Assembly: GCF_003049645.1 (NCBI RefSeq)
Contig: NZ_PYWK01000001.1
Location: forward strand, 434,001 to 498,000
DNA length: 64,000 nucleotides
Origin: Metasolibacillus fluoroglycofenilyticus
GTDB lineage: Bacteria > Bacillota > Bacilli > Bacillales_A > Planococcaceae
Direction: 5' to 3'
In this document: positions 63,510-64,000 of the stretch, one piece after another
Layout: each line of letters starts with the position of its first letter
How positions within the stretch are numbered: position 1 is the stretch's first letter
The notes under the pieces: generated by a model
Databases searched by the model: none
What the model was told of the DNA's origin: nothing
What the model saw: only the letters and a program-made list of their open reading frames with translations
Position numbers and translations under genes: made by a program

Positions 63510-64000
63510 TTGAAAATGGCAAGTAAATGGCACGCTGCGGTTGCGAGTACGCTAATATTGTCAGCGCTCGTAGTACCAGCAGCAGAGGCAGCATCTTATA
63601 CAGTACAAAAAGGCGACACATTGACGAAAATTGCAAAAGAACATGAACTAACAGTACAGCAATTAAAGCAATGGAATAATTTAAAATCAGATGCTATTTT
63701 CGTAAATCAAAAGCTAATGCTAGCAAGTCCAGAAGTAAAAGCAACTAAAGTGGAGAAAGTCGAAAAAGCTGTAGTTGAGGAAAAGACAACGAATGCAACT
63801 ACTTATACAGTTAAGAGAGGCGATACATTAACAGTTATCGCTCAAAAAAATAATATGACAGTTGAGCAGCTAAAAGAACTGAATAAGCTGCAATCGGATT
63901 TTATCTATATTAATCAGCAGCTACAAGTAAATAACGTGGCGCAATCAAATTTAATAACGGAGCAAGTTATAACAGTTGCGCCGGGAACAAATGGACAAGC
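63510..64000 (+). CDS. secreted LysM-repeat protein, N-terminal part (cut by window edge)
   Basis: Signal peptide AAVASTLILSALVVPAAEA, then LysM 1 (SYTVQKGDTLTKIAKEHELT) and LysM 2 (TYTVKRGDTLTVIAQKNNMT), separated by a Lys/Glu/Val-rich linker; a third region begins as the window ends. LysM modules bind the GlcNAc parts of peptidoglycan. AAAGGA fits the TTG at 63510 (seven bases) better than the ATG at 63516, so I take the TTG. The catalytic part, if any, is beyond the window; a NlpC/P60, 3D or peptidase domain is usual in such proteins. It continues the wall-enzyme theme, with a different anchor. Confidence 0.9.
   Translation, partial: MKMASKWHAAVASTLILSALVVPAAEAASYTVQKGDTLTKIAKEHELTVQQLKQWNNLKSDAIFVNQKLMLASPEVKATKVEKVEKAVVEEKTTNATTYTVKRGDTLTVIAQKNNMTVEQLKELNKLQSDFIYINQQLQVNNVAQSNLITEQVITVAPGTNGQ

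Overview
The window looks like a low-GC Gram-positive bacterium of the Bacillales, most like Lysinibacillus, Solibacillus or a close relative. The support is the dense set of surface proteins with S-layer homology (SLH) domains, strong AGGAGG ribosome sites, frequent TTG/GTG starts, and a CsaB-type pyruvyl transferase of the kind that prepares wall polysaccharide for SLH binding. No RNA operons or tRNA genes were seen. This assignment is by inspection only.

Layout. (1) 1-8963 is a sugar and polysaccharide precursor cluster: a truncated GNAT acetyltransferase, a DegT-type aminotransferase, RmlA and RmlB (dTDP-4-amino-sugar branch), then a PglC/EpsL sugar-phosphate transferase, a PglD/EpsM acetyltransferase and a PglE/EpsN aminotransferase (bacillosamine-like branch), followed by phosphoglucose isomerase and a phosphohexomutase that can supply glucose-1-phosphate. 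(2) 8964-11476 is a graveyard: a DUF6431-like fragment, a DUF3990-like ADP-ribosyltransferase-fold remnant, and a decayed Rgg-type regulator. (3) 11613-15633 is the most unusual part: a divergent pair of a 15-residue SHP-like peptide gene and an intact Rgg-family regulator, with a palindromic site between them. A 17/19-identical copy of that site lies upstream of an 847-residue protein that joins a diadenylate-cyclase (DAC/DisA_N)-like domain to about ten TPR repeats. I infer a peptide-controlled nucleotide-signalling module. (4) 15634-53955 is a cell-surface island: nine SLH proteins (two giant S8 proteases, an S-layer-like protein, CAP, NlpC/P60, amidase, glucosaminidase, phosphodiester glycosidase and one of unknown function), a non-SLH S8 protease, a 1347-residue helical-repeat protein, a NERD protein, an O-antigen-ligase-like membrane protein and a chemotaxis receptor. 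(5) 54462-59818 is CsaB, a GT4 glycosyltransferase and a MurJ/MVF-family flippase, interrupted by a TnpB element. (6) 59819-64000 holds an S41 peptidase, a BrnQ transporter, a small frameshifted gene and the start of a LysM protein.

How it fits together. Regions 1, 4 and 5 make one story: nucleotide sugars are made, polymerised and flipped, CsaB adds the pyruvate ketal, and the SLH enzymes dock on that polymer to build, trim and protect the wall. Region 3 is visibly more AT-rich and surrounded by broken genes, so it is probably acquired DNA.

Intergenic DNA carries several repeat families: a 206-bp repeat present twice (one copy split by a 247-bp structured insertion), a hairpin family with a GCCGTGCAGTTGCC loop, and tandem 20-21-bp arrays with the core AAGTCGCAAATAWATC.
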